Below, piece by piece: positions 6,237-6,253 of a stretch of DNA of 6,253 nt (positions are counted from its first letter, which is position 1; the number at the start of each line of letters is the position of its first letter). This DNA comes from a bacterium (GTDB lineage Bacteria > AUK180), in NCBI GenBank assembly GCA_030622125.1, contig JAUXGM010000132.1:1-6253 (forward strand), given 5' to 3'. The notes beneath the pieces are model-generated. The model did not search any database and was not told the DNA's origin. It worked only from the letters and a program-made list of their open reading frames with translations. The translations under genes and the position numbers were made by a program.

Positions 6237-6253
6237 ATAAAAAAGGTTAAAAG

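Larger units (their letters stand above)
5952..6253. other. 302-base region without a convincing gene
   Basis: No forward gene is visible here, and the only long open frame (reverse, 6236 down to 5841) runs antisense into hisC and looks like no known protein. No tRNA or rRNA pattern was seen. The region holds short tandem repeats, a long hairpin at 6068-6114, a small inverted repeat GAATC-AAA-GATTC (6170-6182), and GGGACA motifs at 6068, 6208 and 6230 with the reverse TGTCCC at 6109. It is more repetitive than the rest of the window and could be part of a dispersed intergenic element that runs past the right edge. Confidence 0.5.

Overview
The window is an AT-rich bacterial segment. A single, almost gapless forward-strand gene cluster fills about 95% of it: rpmH – rnpA – yidD – yidC – mnmE – mtaB – hisC. 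The first five genes form the classic conserved cluster that often lies beside the replication origin. The last two, an MtaB-type tRNA methylthiotransferase and a histidinol-phosphate-aminotransferase-like enzyme, are fused onto it by overlapping reading frames. YidC has the large N-terminal periplasmic domain found in diderm (Gram-negative-type) bacteria, and the Firmicutes-type jag/khg gene is absent between yidC and mnmE. Together with the low G+C content this suggests an AT-rich diderm, possibly an FCB-related or candidate-phylum lineage (Cloacimonadota- or Delongbacteria-like). That placement is a low-confidence impression from motif style only.

Layout. Positions 1-172 are non-coding. 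They hold two small palindromes, three 9-bp direct repeats (core AATCCGT), and a good sigma70-type promoter (TTGCTT, 17-bp spacer, TATACT) just ahead of rpmH. The seven genes then run from 173 to 5951 with only one small gap, 12 bases between yidD and yidC. All other junctions overlap by 4 to 25 bases, so the cluster is very probably one translationally coupled operon. Positions 5952-6253 carry no convincing gene. They contain short tandem repeats, a long imperfect hairpin (6068-6114) with the T-run in its loop, and several GGGACA/TGTCCC motifs.

Function. rpmH (ribosomal protein L34) and rnpA (RNase P protein) serve translation and tRNA 5' maturation. yidD and yidC serve insertion of proteins into the inner membrane. 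mnmE and mtaB both modify the tRNA anticodon loop, at U34 and at t6A37 respectively. hisC is a PLP-dependent aminotransferase with no other histidine gene visible nearby. I see no defence system, mobile element with a transposase, CRISPR array or RNA gene. The region is essentially conserved housekeeping; the points of interest are the tight gene overlaps, the two downstream additions, and the repeat/hairpin sequences at both flanks.
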